A DNA stretch of 64,000 nucleotides from Lewinellaceae bacterium (GCA_016716135.1 JADJWX010000009.1:62001-126000); one strand, 5' to 3'. Positions 35,181 to 44,785 are shown, counted from the stretch's first letter. A program made the numbers and translations. Notes: generated by a model from the letters alone, not told the origin.

Positions 35181-35450
35181 TTAACCTGCGGATTCCAAAG
35201 GAGGAAGTTCGCTAGCCGCACCACCTGTTCCTACCATAAGAACAGCAACAATACAAAGCACCAGCAAAGCTGCTGCAAGCACCCAGGTGGCCTTTTCAAT
35301 AAAATCAGTTGAACGGGCAGCGCCAAATAGTTGTTGTGCCTGTCCACCAAAAGTCGGGTCAATACCGCCGCCTTTGGGATTCTGGACCAAAATCGCTGCC
35401 ATGAGTAGTATACTGACCAAGGCAATAAAAACCGCTAAAGTGGGTAACAT
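35181..35450 (-). CDS. secG: Preprotein translocase subunit SecG
   Basis: The product is 89 residues with two membrane segments (about 3-22 and 51-71). The conserved cytoplasmic loop has LVQNPKGGGIDPTFGG followed by QLFGAARSTDFIEKATW. It is a component of the SecYEG channel. A Gly/Ala-rich C-terminal tail (about 73-89) is usual in Bacteroidota SecG. It is five bases downstream of the TPR-like gene, so it is cotranscribed with it and probably with the LptE-like gene. Confidence 0.93.
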   Translation of the reverse strand: MLPTLAVFIALVSILLMAAILVQNPKGGGIDPTFGGQAQQLFGAARSTDFIEKATWVLAAALLVLCIVAVLMVGTGGAASELPPLESAG

Positions 35451-35455
35451 TGTGT

Positions 35456-36313
35456 CTATTTTTTTAATTTGTCAATTTCGGCGGCAAAGTACGCGCTTTT
35501 ATCTGGAAACGCCAAACTAAGCCGCTCGTACATATCAATGGCTTTCTCGGTGTACCCCTGGTCAACGTACAATTTTGCCAGGGTTTCTGAAATAATTGAT
35601 TTACTCTCGGTTACGCTTTTTTCTGCAAGCATTTGCGGCGTCAGGGCTTCGACTTTATCCTGGTTCTGGAATTCCGAATCCTCCGAACCGTTTTTCTGCA
35701 CCGGTACTGGTTCAGGGTCAACGTTTCGCTTTTCAGCAGAAGTTCTAGCCTCAGAAACCAATGCCGGTGGGTTAAATCGGCTAATCCAGACATTAAAACT
35801 GGGCATTTGTTCTACCGGTGATTTAGTATGGAGAGAGCCTGAACCTTCCTCAGGCAAACTTTCAGGTCGGGAAAAATCCAATGAAGGTTTCTGTACAGGG
35901 TCATCAGTTTCTGCCAACACTGTAGAAAAATCAACTGCCATTGCATTGCTGGCCTCGGCAGTCTTTTGCGACGGTTTGGGAACAGGGCCCAGAATTTCCA
36001 GCTGTTGTTGAACATCCGCAATTGGCTTCAATTCTAATACTTCTTCCTTTTCATCTACTACTACAGTCTGAGGCACCAGTTTCATTGGTGCCATTAAGGT
36101 GAAAAGACAGGTCCGGTCCAGACTATATGCAGATGCGGTAGCAAGATTTCGGGTAAAATCTGGGTGATGGTCCTGGCCCGCTTTTAATGCGAGCAGGTAG
36201 CGTAAATTGTGTGCATACGGGTACGTCAGGGCAAGTGTCTTCAGCTCTTCGTAAGAGATCGTTGCCAGTAACTCCGGGTTATTCAACAATTTTAAAAACC
36301 GCTCCTGAGTCAT
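35456..36313 (-). CDS. Protein with C-terminal TPR-like motif upstream of secG
   Basis: The product is 285 residues. The N-terminal helical part (1-70, with NNPELLATISYEELKTLAL and YPYAHNLRYLLAL) is followed by a long low-complexity Pro/Ser/Glu linker. The C-terminal segment (about 240-275, ETLAKLYVDQGYTEKAIDMY) is one TPR-like helical hairpin. No signal peptide is present. It lies between the LptE-like gene and secG, a position often occupied by a conserved but uncharacterised protein in Bacteroidota. A scaffold role is possible but not shown. Confidence 0.75.
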   Translation of the reverse strand: MTQERFLKLLNNPELLATISYEELKTLALTYPYAHNLRYLLALKAGQDHHPDFTRNLATASAYSLDRTCLFTLMAPMKLVPQTVVVDEKEEVLELKPIADVQQQLEILGPVPKPSQKTAEASNAMAVDFSTVLAETDDPVQKPSLDFSRPESLPEEGSGSLHTKSPVEQMPSFNVWISRFNPPALVSEARTSAEKRNVDPEPVPVQKNGSEDSEFQNQDKVEALTPQMLAEKSVTESKSIISETLAKLYVDQGYTEKAIDMYERLSLAFPDKSAYFAAEIDKLKK

Positions 36314-36340
36314 CGTGCCAGAACGTTGCTAATCAATAAA

Positions 36341-36853
36341 TTACCAGTTATTAAACGCCGCATTAAAAATATCTTCCAGCAGCTGGGTGCTGATCTCGCC
36401 GATCAACCTATCCTGTTCTGAAAGCAAATCGGCTTCATTCGAAAACTCCGCGAAATGGCTAAAACTACGCTCGCTCACCCATCCTCCTGCCGCGCCTTCC
36501 TTATTGACGGTATAGTTAATTTGAAACCGGATTTCCAAACGGTTCAAGGCAACTGTTTCACCGGGCTTAGGCGCTACCGGAACAACCCGGTAATCTACCA
36601 CCCGTCCGGTAAATTCGGCGTCAGGTGCATTTGAATTCAAAAGCAGCGGAGTCTCTGTGCGCACCTTATCTTTCAAAAGTTCAGTAAAATTTACCGCCAG
36701 GGTTGGCGGGGCATTGGATGCTGCATTGTCAAAGTTACGCACAAAAAACGTTTTGATATTAGGGTCGATTGAAATGCCTTTGAAAGAATAACAGCTGTTA
36801 AAAAGCAGCAGCATTGCAAACAATTTGACACAAAAGCGAATCCTAAAGAGCAT
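36341..36853 (-). CDS. LptE-like outer-membrane lipoprotein
   Basis: The product is 170 residues from the ATG at 36853. A lipoprotein signal peptide ends LLLFNSC, with the cysteine at about residue 21. The mature part begins YSFKGISIDPNIKTFFVRNFDN and is an alpha/beta fold of the LptE type, with FTELLKDKVRTETPLLL and LEIRFQINYTV strands. LptE plugs the LptD channel that inserts lipopolysaccharide into the outer membrane. An alternative start at 36886 adds 11 residues. The guaA gene ends about 100 bases upstream on the same strand. Confidence 0.78.
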   Translation of the reverse strand: MLFRIRFCVKLFAMLLLFNSCYSFKGISIDPNIKTFFVRNFDNAASNAPPTLAVNFTELLKDKVRTETPLLLNSNAPDAEFTGRVVDYRVVPVAPKPGETVALNRLEIRFQINYTVNKEGAAGGWVSERSFSHFAEFSNEADLLSEQDRLIGEISTQLLEDIFNAAFNNW

Positions 36854-36954
36854 AATGCAGATTTTATTGGGAAAACGAAAATTCATGCAAAGTTGATGCC
36901 TCAAGACTTTGTCCCTTTTCCTACAAGATTCGGTATCAACGCCCAAACCCTCAA

Positions 36955-38491
36955 TTATTCCCATTCAATTGTAGCAGGTGGTTTGGTGCTAATATCGAAT
37001 ACCACCCGATTAACCCCCCGCACCTGGTTAATTATTTCACTGGAAACATCGGCCAGAAAATCATACGGCAACCGGCTCCACTCTGCCGTCATTCCATCGG
37101 TGCTGTTGACCGCACGCAACGCAACCGTTTGCTCGTAGGTGCGTTCATCACCCATCACACCTACGGATTGAATTGGTAACAGAATTGTACCTGCTTGCCA
37201 AACCTGGTCATACAGCCCGGTTTGTCGAAGTTTGTTTATGTAAATGGCGTCAGCTTCCTGCAACATCCGAACTTTTTCCGGCGAAATTTCACCTAGAATC
37301 CGAATGCCCAACCCGGGCCCGGGAAAAGGATGGCGTTTTAAAATGGCATCCGAAATCCCCAGTTCTTTGCCTACCCGCCGGACCTCATCTTTAAACAGCA
37401 TTCGAAGCGGTTCAATCAATTTTAGTTTTAATTTATCCGGTAGGCCGCCCACGTTGTGATGGCTTTTTATCGTAACCGATGGGCCGTGCACACTTACCGA
37501 TTCGATTACATCCGGATAGATCGTACCCTGTCCGAGCCAGTGGCATTCCGGGTGTGCATGCGATTCTTCTTCAAAAACTTCAATAAACAGCCGCCCAATC
37601 ACCTTTCGTTTTTCCTCAGGGTTACTGATGCCTTTCAAAGCCTCGTAAAAGCGTTGTTTGGCATCCACGCCTTCAATGTTCAATCCCATGTGCTGGTAGG
37701 AATCCAGCACATCGGTAAATTTTTTTTCGCAACAAGCCGTTGTCTACAAAAAAACAAAACAGCTGTTCCCCAATTGCCCGGTGTAGCAACATCGCGGCCA
37801 CCGTCGAATCGACGCCGCCGGAAAGTGCCATGATCACTTTTTCCGACCCAATTTGTCGGCGGAGCTCCTGAATAGTTTCTTCGACAAAGTGCGCTGGCGT
37901 CCAGTCACCTGAGCACTTGCAAATATCCAGCACAAAATTTTTCAAAAATTGAAAGCCCTCCAGTGTGTGGTATACTTCAGGATGGAATTGTATACCATAA
38001 ACCGGGGCCGCAAACCGGTCATCAGTGGCTCGAAAAGCAGCAATCGGGATACTTTCCGTACTGGCAAGCAATTCAAAACCATCCGGAAGCCGCAAGATCG
38101 AGTCTCCATGGCTCATCCACACCTGGGAATTCACCGACGCTTCAGCGAAAAAAGGATCGGTATTCGTTTTTTGCAACAAGGTCGCCTTCCCGTACTCCCG
38201 TTTTTCCGAACGTGCAACTTCTCCGCCGTAATGATCAGCCAACAGTTGGGCGCCATAACAGATACCCAACAAAGGCACTTTCCCGACGAGCAAATCAAGA
38301 TCAAGGCGCAAAGCATCCGGCTGCTTAACGGAGAACGGACTCCCGGAAAGAATCACCCCTTTTATGTCGGGGTGCATCGGCGGTACTTTGTTGAAGGGGA
38401 TGATTTCACAATAAACATTCATCTCCCGAACCCGCCTGGCAATTAATTGCGTGTATTGGGAGCCAAAATCAAGAATCAGTATCTTTTCCAT
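36955..38491 (-). pseudogene. guaA: GMP synthase (glutamine-hydrolysing), frameshifted
   Basis: GuaA converts XMP to GMP. The N-terminal amidotransferase domain (from ATG 38491) has ILDFGSQYTQLIARRVRE, the cysteine in LLGICYGAQLLADHYGG and the His-Glu pair in GIQFHPEVYHT. The ATP pyrophosphatase domain begins VIMALSGGVDSTVAAMLLH. The frame fails at an eight-base A-run (37727-37720 on the minus strand) after VDNGLLRK. A second frame resumes with FTDVLDSYQHMGLN and continues to the normal C-terminus ending DISTKPPATIEWE. Losing one A or gaining two restores about 510 residues. All catalytic residues remain. Because guaA is usually essential without salvage, sequencing or assembly error is the leading explanation. 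Confidence 0.93.
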
Positions 38492-38509
38492 GCCAAATTT
38501 TGAAGGGCA

Positions 38510-38517
38510 CAAAGGTA
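38510..38517 (-). promoter_or_regulatory. Candidate -7 box for guaA
   Basis: On the minus strand this reads TACCTTTG, a perfect TAnnTTTG match, 18 bases upstream of the guaA ATG, implying a very short leader. Confidence 0.45.
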
Positions 38518-38553
38518 GGAAATTAAGTAGTCCCCGATTAAAAATTAAAGTTA

Positions 38554-38586
38554 TTTGGTTAGATCATTCCTAATAGCGTACCTTTG
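38554..38586 (+). promoter_or_regulatory. Promoter of rpsP
   Basis: A TTTG at 38554 and a perfect TACCTTTG at 38579-38586, 21 bases apart, match the Bacteroidota promoter. The rpsP ATG lies 78 bases downstream, so there is a moderate leader. Confidence 0.65.
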
Positions 38587-38664
38587 CGCGCTCGAAAAGC
38601 CCGGCGTTATTTTCCAATAAGAAACCGGGCGAGATTCTATCTCTTAACTAAATTTTCGCTTACC

Positions 38665-39333
38665 ATGGCAGTTAAACTGCGTCTCCAACGGAAAGGCCGT
38701 AAAAAGGCCCCGTTTTACCACATTGTCGCCGCCGATGCGCGTGCTCCGCGCGATGGCCGTTACATCGAAAAAATCGGTACGTACAACCCCCTCACTATTC
38801 CTGCCACCATCATGCTTGAGCGTGAACGGGCATACGATTGGCTGATGAAAGGCGCCCAACCAACCGACACCGTCCGGGCTATTTTGCGCTTTAAAGGTGT
38901 TTTGTACCAAAAACACCTGGCACAAGGTGTCCAAAAAGGCGCCCTCACGGAAGAACAGGCCGCTGCGAAACTCAACGCGTGGATTGAAGCCAAAGAAGGC
39001 CGGATTGAAAAACGCCGGGAAGCTACCGCAGAACAGAAGCGTCAGTTCCTTGCTGCTGTGGACGGAACACCCAAGGCAAAGGCAAAACCGGTAGAAGAAA
39101 AAGCAGCACCTGCCCCGGCTGAAGACAGCGCACCTGCCGCTGAGGAAGAAGTTAAAACTGAAACTGCCGAAACACCAGCCGCTGAAGTATCAACAACTTC
39201 GGAGGCAGTAGAAGCCGAGGCCACAGCAACTGCCGGGGAAGCCACCGCCGAAGAGGAACAACCGGCTACTCCGGAGGAGACTCCGGCCGCCGAAGAAGCC
39301 CCTGCAGCCGAGGAAGAAAAAACAGCAGAATAA
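38665..39333 (+). CDS. rpsP: 30S ribosomal protein S16 with long acidic C-terminal extension
   Basis: The product is 222 residues from ATG 38665. The S16 domain occupies about residues 1-80 (VKLRLQRKGRKKAPFYHIV, DGRYIEKIGTYNP), followed by a helical part to about 130. The last 80-90 residues are a low-complexity Ala/Glu/Pro/Thr tail (runs such as APAEDSAPAAEEE). Bacterial S16 is usually 80-130 residues. Extended forms occur in Bacteroidota, but this tail is at the long end. The usual neighbours rimM and trmD are not present, and a strong terminator follows at 39388. The upstream frame to 38584 is ignored. Confidence 0.95.
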   Translation: MAVKLRLQRKGRKKAPFYHIVAADARAPRDGRYIEKIGTYNPLTIPATIMLERERAYDWLMKGAQPTDTVRAILRFKGVLYQKHLAQGVQKGALTEEQAAAKLNAWIEAKEGRIEKRREATAEQKRQFLAAVDGTPKAKAKPVEEKAAPAPAEDSAPAAEEEVKTETAETPAAEVSTTSEAVEAEATATAGEATAEEEQPATPEETPAAEEAPAAEEEKTAE

Positions 39334-39387
39334 GTTGAACTACGGCGAGAGTTTTTACTTTTGCCTGATAAATACGGGTTTCAATAA

Positions 39388-39427
39388 GACCTGGTAAAGC
39401 CTCTGGTTGCTTTACCAGGTCTTTTTT
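39388..39427 (+). terminator. Intrinsic terminator after rpsP
   Basis: A perfect 13-base stem (39388-39400 with 39409-39421, GACCTGGTAAAGC and complement) with an eight-base loop is followed by T6. Confidence 0.85.
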
Positions 39428-39485
39428 CAAGACCAAACTCTCCAAACGACTAATTGTACATTTTTTCATCAAGTACTGACAAGCC

Positions 39486-40880
39486 ATGCAACCCTTAGAC
39501 AAAAAATATCAGGACCGGCTGGAGGCCATTAGCAAGGCCATCCAGGAATCTCCCGCACTCGCACAGTATCTGGACGAGGAAGAAGAAGAGTATTACAACG
39601 AACTCCGTCAGGAGTTCGAGCCCATGCTTTCCGATATCCACCATGAAATTGCGGCCGATGCCCCGCTCCAGTTGATTACCATCGAAAAACAGCTGCTCGA
39701 TCCGGTTTTTGAAGGCCTCTATCTTCCCAGAGTATTGGGCTATGCCGTTTTACGTGGAGAAATCAACGACCAATACCGTTACGTGCGGCCGAATGATCAT
39801 TTTAAAGAGATCTTGCTGGCTATTTGTCAAAGTGTACAGTTTGACCAGTTAAAAAAACGTATCGGTCAGAGCATACAGGTTGGCTTTGCTTTAAGCAGCG
39901 ATATCTGGATCACTAATCTGATGAGCCAGGTTGAAAACAAACGCATCCGTTATTTCCTGTTGCAACAAAAAAATGACCGCTTCCGCGACTTGAAAGATCG
40001 GGTTGAACTTTACCAACGCTATTCCAATCAGTTCAGAAATGAACTGTATTACGCTGCCGACTTTCCTAAAAGCCTGGGGGAAATGAAGGCCAATTTTTCG
40101 GCCTTGCGGCAGTTCCTCCTGAAACGGTTTGAAGTTGGTGGCGATAACACCAGCTTGAAAGAGCAGATCAAATCATTTCTCGATACCAAAGATTTTCAGA
40201 ATACGGACGAATACTGCGAAATGCTTTGCCTGTTTGGAAACTTCATGAATCTGGACGAGAAGGAACAAGCATCTTTTCGGACACATTTTGCCCGGGAGCG
40301 GAAATCATTCACAGACTTTGGGAGCAAATACCTGAATTTTTTGATAACGCTCTACCGGGCAAACCCGCAAATGGGCGCGGAACATGACGGCAGGCTGGTC
40401 CGCATGGTTGATCTTACCATTGCTGACCGAATCTCCGATTATTACCGCATAGCGGAAAAAGTACACAGCCTGGGCTATGTACACCCCGATGCTATCGAAG
40501 CCGTTCAGGACTTTTACAATAACCATAAGGGGCTTTCCATTGAAAGCAAATGCCTTCGTCAGCTTATACTGAATTATTTTGGGCGGCTGATCAATGGCCT
40601 TTCCGAACAGGAGTATGCCGATTACTTCGAACTCACCAAGATTTTCAGTGTGTACATGAAAATATTTGGGAATCAACAATTTAACCAATCGGTGAAAAAG
40701 TTTTCGATGGCCTACGTCCGGAAATTGCTCCGAGTATACATTGATAAGCGTGCCAAAGACTATCAGGACATCAAGAAATTCGTTTCCACGCAATTTGTGG
40801 ACATGGGTTTCCTGAAAGAAAAGGAAATTGTGGAGCTATTTAAAACCAAACGTAAAAAGCGGAAACCTACCGAAAGTTAG
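39486..40880 (+). CDS. Large helical protein of unknown function
   Basis: The product is 464 residues, overwhelmingly alpha-helical and charged, without signal peptide or membrane segments. The N-terminus has an acidic run (LDEEEEEYYNELRQEFE). The C-terminus is strongly basic (FKTKRKKRKPTES), and a central region around FLDTKDFQNTDEYCEMLCLFG is followed by more helices. I recognise no domain. It is 58 bases downstream of the rpsP terminator and followed by lepB in the same orientation, but the 170-base gap does not prove cotranscription. Confidence 0.75.
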   Translation: MQPLDKKYQDRLEAISKAIQESPALAQYLDEEEEEYYNELRQEFEPMLSDIHHEIAADAPLQLITIEKQLLDPVFEGLYLPRVLGYAVLRGEINDQYRYVRPNDHFKEILLAICQSVQFDQLKKRIGQSIQVGFALSSDIWITNLMSQVENKRIRYFLLQQKNDRFRDLKDRVELYQRYSNQFRNELYYAADFPKSLGEMKANFSALRQFLLKRFEVGGDNTSLKEQIKSFLDTKDFQNTDEYCEMLCLFGNFMNLDEKEQASFRTHFARERKSFTDFGSKYLNFLITLYRANPQMGAEHDGRLVRMVDLTIADRISDYYRIAEKVHSLGYVHPDAIEAVQDFYNNHKGLSIESKCLRQLILNYFGRLINGLSEQEYADYFELTKIFSVYMKIFGNQQFNQSVKKFSMAYVRKLLRVYIDKRAKDYQDIKKFVSTQFVDMGFLKEKEIVELFKTKRKKRKPTES

Positions 40881-41054
40881 AAACTTCTGCCACAGGTTAG
40901 TCGCAAACAAACGAGGGGCCGGCAGCGTCAATCGAGATTTTTTATTCAATTGTCGATGCGCTGAAATTTCCACACATGCACCTGGTATCTTCACCGCCGG
41001 CCTGCATAAACCAGCCAGGAATACAGTTTCCAAAATTCAAACTTCATTTTTTAT

Positions 41055-42677
41055 ATGTCGGTACTCTTGTTTCTGATCGTGCTTTACGTTTTGCTCAGCC
41101 TGAGCATGATGAAATTGTTTGAAAAGGCCGGCATTCCTGCTTGGAAAGCACTCGTGCCCGGGTTGGCGGCCATGGAATGGGCAAAAATGGTGGGCCATCG
41201 TTCACCCTGGTATGCCTTGTGGCTTCTGTTTCCAATCGTCAATTTCTTTATTTACGCCAGCCTGTGTATCGACATGGTTCGGTCTTTCGGAAAACACAGT
41301 TTCTGGCAAGCCGCACTTTCCGTGATTTTTGCCCCGATTCCTTTTTTCCTGATCGGCCGAAACCCGGACGATAAATACGAAGGGCCGATTTTGCAAAAAG
41401 AGCGGGAGTACCACCGGCAATACCACGAAGCGCAGGAGAAAAAAGACAAAGCCGCGTTGCGCAAACTGGAAGCGAACAACCCGTTTCAGAAATCGCAACT
41501 CCGCGAATGGAGCGAAGCCATCATTTTTGCCGTTTTCGCCGCTGCTTTTATCCGGATGTTCCTGATCGAAGCGTATGTCATTCCAACCTCTTCCATGGAA
41601 GGCACTTTAAAAGTCGGCGATTACCTGTTTGTCAGCAAAGCACATTACGGCATCCGGACACCAATGACTGTGCTCCAGTTTCCACTGATTCACAACCGGT
41701 TCAGCAGCGGAGACGGCATCCTCGCCCGGGAGTCCTACTTTGCCGAGCCTTCCCTACCCTACTACCGCTTGCCGGCACTTGAAGAAATCGATCATAACGA
41801 ACCGGTGGTTTTTAATTTTCCGGCCGGCGACAGTGTCATCATCACCCCAACCCGCACCTGGGATGTTTACCAATGGCGCCGGGAGATCGAAAATCTGCGC
41901 CGTGCCAACAGGCCCACACCGCCCATGCCGGAAGTTGTAGTGCGCCCGCTCGATAAAAAAGACCATTACATTAAACGTTGTATCGGCTTGCCCGGCGACA
42001 GTCTTAAAATCATTGACGGCCAGGTTCACCTCAACAACAAAGCAATCCCCAATCCTACAAATCAGCAGTTTGCCTACTATATTAACAACAATTCAGGAAG
42101 TTTAAACCTGAAAGGGCTGGAAGTTATCGGGGTAAGCCTGAATGATTCAATCGCCTTCGAAATTCCCCCCTGAGAAATTCGCCGCTACTACAACCTGGAC
42201 GCCACCCAGGTAGAAAAAGTCAAATCCTGGGGCGACGGCATTACACTCGAACGGTATAAGCCTGGCACCCGCCCCGGCTACGTTTTTCCAAATGATTTAA
42301 CACAATACGCCAATTGGACGGTTGACGACTTTGGCCCAATTTTCATCCCAAAAAAAGGCGCTACGGTGGAATTGACTCCGGCAAGCTTGCCCTTTTATGA
42401 ACGGATAATACGGGTATACGAGCAGAATGATTTGCTCGTCAAAAACGGCAAATACTATATCAATGGCCAGGAAACAACCTCCTACACGTTCAAACAAGAT
42501 TACTACTGGATGATGGGGGATAACCGGCATAATTCGGAAGACTCCCGCATCTGGGGCTACGTGCCGGAAGACCACATTGTGGGCAAACCTTTGTTCATTT
42601 GGTTTTCCACGAAAAACGGCAACATCCGCGAGGGCATCAACTGGGACCGGATTTTCCGCTCCGCCAGCAGGATGTAG
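41055..42677 (+). pseudogene. lepB: Signal peptidase I, interrupted by an in-frame TGA
   Basis: LepB cleaves signal peptides at the periplasmic face of the inner membrane. An N-terminal membrane region (about 1-100) is followed by the S26 domain. The catalytic serine lies in YVIPTSSMEGTL, and the lysine in DHYIKRCIGLPGDSLKI. At codon 373 (42171-42173) a TGA interrupts the frame after FEIPP. The same frame continues as EIRRYYNLDATQVEKVK without any shift, and reaches the conserved YYWMMGDNRHNSEDSR box and IVGKPLFIWFS before the natural stop at 42677. The whole frame would encode 540 residues. The substituted base cannot be deduced. Because lepB is essential, a base-calling error or a conditional readthrough should be tested before real loss is assumed. 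Confidence 0.9.
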
Positions 42678-42754
42678 CGCCTAGGGCAAAGGGCGTAGAT
42701 TAATTATAGGATTAGTGTAAATCGCCCGTTGCTCTGTGCCCAAGGCCCTCCGCC

Positions 42755-44749
42755 TCAACCGCCGCGCACAACACGCCGGACTACCCGACCCCGGTTCGTT
42801 TGAATTTCAATAAAATACACGCCGCTTTGGCCGGGCAGTTGCAATTTTGTCGAGGCCCTGTTCCAAACCCGTTGTCCTGCACTGTTCCAAATACGAACAT
42901 TTTGCAAAACCAGTCCATCCGGCAAATCAACCCAGATTGTGCCGTCGGCACTCAACGTCGGCCGAACCTGGATTTCCGGCAATAGTTTGCCCTGGGCAGA
43001 TACCGGCGAAACAACCACAACATCCTTTACAGAAGCAACCAGCACCGGAGAACGGTCGGCAGCTTCAAACATGACCCGGAAACTGTCGATTTCCGGAGTA
43101 GACACCGCAAACATGGGCGCCATCCACTTGGGAGGAAGGCTCTGATACCACAATTGAGCGTGCACCGTGAACAGGCCAGAGTATCCGTTTATCGGGATAT
43201 GAAAATGCACAACATCGCTGCCCGAGCCTTCCTCGCCCATTGCGTTACGGTTAAAATCCGGGTCAACCAGTGCGCTGCCGGCAATTTGCGTGGTATCGTA
43301 AACCGGATCGAGCACAGAAAAGCCTTGCGGCACCAGCCGGTTATCTTTCAGTGCTTTGTCGCCGCGTTCCAGAACATTGGTAAATGTGCCGGTTACATCG
43401 CCCGGCACCAGTTCATAAATTTGAACCTGGTCGGTTCGGTTGATCATATTGTGGTGTGGCTCAAAATTGACATCTTCATCGGGCAGGCTGAAGTCCGGAT
43501 CGTACCGCCCAGAGTGAAAAACTGTTTCGCCAAGAGCGTTTTTTACCTCAAACTCCACCCAGGCACGCCGTGCCGGATAGCCCGATGGGAATTTATGCCC
43601 CGCCTTGTTTACCAGCACCAGATCGATGTACGCCGTATCCCCGTTTAAAACCCGGGCCTCCAGCTGCATATCCACCGATTTTTCCTGCAACATGCGCAAG
43701 GTGGCTGCAATGGTGCTGTCAAAATGCTCGGCTTCGGCGGGTATCTCCAGTTTGTCCCGGTTGGCCTTCATCAGTTTGAGCATAGTCACGTTTGCACCGG
43801 CCAGTTCATGCAGATCGAAGGGAAATTGGGGCGCCAAAAATTGATAGTTTGCGGAGATGATAATTTCATCGAGCAACTTCGGCATGTGGCAGTTTTGGCA
43901 GGTAACATTGTCGTGGGCCTCGTCGTAACGGCTGTTCAACCATTCGTGATAAGTCGCTTGCTCGACAAAAGTACCGCCCGTCGGCGCGCCAGCCAGATCC
44001 ACGGTACCCGTAATCAGGGTATGACAACCCGCGCACAACCCGGCATCAGCCATATGCTCGCCGTATAGCGGCGTAATGCCTACAAAATCGCGCATCGGTG
44101 GTTCAAAGGGAACTTCAAAGGGGCCATACGCAACGCGAATAAAATTGGTGTCAAAATTAAGTTCACCGGAATGCAAATCGCCCAATCGGTCGGGTGCCTG
44201 CGCATGACAAATCTGGCAGGTTACCCCATCGAGTCCCAGGGAATCGCCATACATCTCGGCTAACGTATAGTATTGCTGGTGGCGTTTAAGTTTGGCCTGG
44301 TAATGCCCCGCCGGCGCATGACAAGACGTGCATTTGTCCTGAAGTTGAAGACTGTGCGCAGGGTTTACCAAAATTTCATGTGTCACCTTGGCGCGCCAAA
44401 ACGGGTCGCGCGCCGCATTGGCCATCATCGAGCTGCGCCAGTCATCATACATGTTCACATCTTTGCCTGCCGTGGTGATCAGGGCAAAACCAAGCGGATC
44501 AAACCCATGGCAGCCCCCACAGGTTTTTGCCGTAGGAAAAAGAATGTTGGAGTCGATGGGCAGATGACCGCCGGCCAAATTTTCGGGAGAAAGCGGCCGC
44601 CGGGCATTCAACAGGTGTTTGTGCTGCCGCAAAAATTCAAGTTCGGCGGCAGAATGAAATGGCTGGTGTGGCCGCTCGTACGGTAAAATTGCCAGCACGG
44701 TAAGCACCACAGGGATTATCAGGGCAAAAATTGTTGTTTTACTAGTCAT
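42755..44749 (-). CDS. Five-heme cytochrome c-type protein with T9SS type A sorting domain
   Basis: The product is 664 residues. An N-terminal signal peptide or anchor (about 5-24) is followed by five CxxCH heme-binding motifs (CGGCH, CTSCH, CQICH, CAGCH, CQNCH) within residues 75-290. A beta-sandwich region (about 350-570) leads to a C-terminal T9SS type A domain (about 580-664; ending RIWNSAGQRVWNRAST... GVYFIEIQT, and a basic tail). The pattern predicts a secreted, surface-exposed multiheme cytochrome. The heme spacing resembles cytochrome c554-like proteins, but the redox partner is unknown. It is divergent from the permease-NTPase gene. Confidence 0.88.
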   Translation of the reverse strand: MTSKTTIFALIIPVVLTVLAILPYERPHQPFHSAAELEFLRQHKHLLNARRPLSPENLAGGHLPIDSNILFPTAKTCGGCHGFDPLGFALITTAGKDVNMYDDWRSSMMANAARDPFWRAKVTHEILVNPAHSLQLQDKCTSCHAPAGHYQAKLKRHQQYYTLAEMYGDSLGLDGVTCQICHAQAPDRLGDLHSGELNFDTNFIRVAYGPFEVPFEPPMRDFVGITPLYGEHMADAGLCAGCHTLITGTVDLAGAPTGGTFVEQATYHEWLNSRYDEAHDNVTCQNCHMPKLLDEIIISANYQFLAPQFPFDLHELAGANVTMLKLMKANRDKLEIPAEAEHFDSTIAATLRMLQEKSVDMQLEARVLNGDTAYIDLVLVNKAGHKFPSGYPARRAWVEFEVKNALGETVFHSGRYDPDFSLPDEDVNFEPHHNMINRTDQVQIYELVPGDVTGTFTNVLERGDKALKDNRLVPQGFSVLDPVYDTTQIAGSALVDPDFNRNAMGEEGSGSDVVHFHIPINGYSGLFTVHAQLWYQSLPPKWMAPMFAVSTPEIDSFRVMFEAADRSPVLVASVKDVVVVSPVSAQGKLLPEIQVRPTLSADGTIWVDLPDGLVLQNVRIWNSAGQRVWNRASTKLQLPGQSGVYFIEIQTNRGRVVRRVVRGG

Positions 44750-44777
44750 GGTAAAAACGGTTTTCAGTTCCTGCAGG

Positions 44778-44785
44778 CAAAAATA
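44778..44785 (-). promoter_or_regulatory. Candidate -7 box for the multiheme cytochrome gene
   Basis: On the minus strand this reads TATTTTTG, matching TAnnTTTG, about 29 bases upstream of the cytochrome ATG. Confidence 0.4.

Noticed and set aside
37720..37727. Programmed frameshifting in guaA at the A8 tract
   Set aside because: GMP synthase is not known to use programmed frameshifting, and no stimulatory structure or upstream signal was seen.
42171..42173. Selenocysteine or reassigned TGA in lepB
   Set aside because: LepB has no redox chemistry at this position, and genes throughout the window terminate normally at TGA. A simple nonsense change or error is more likely.
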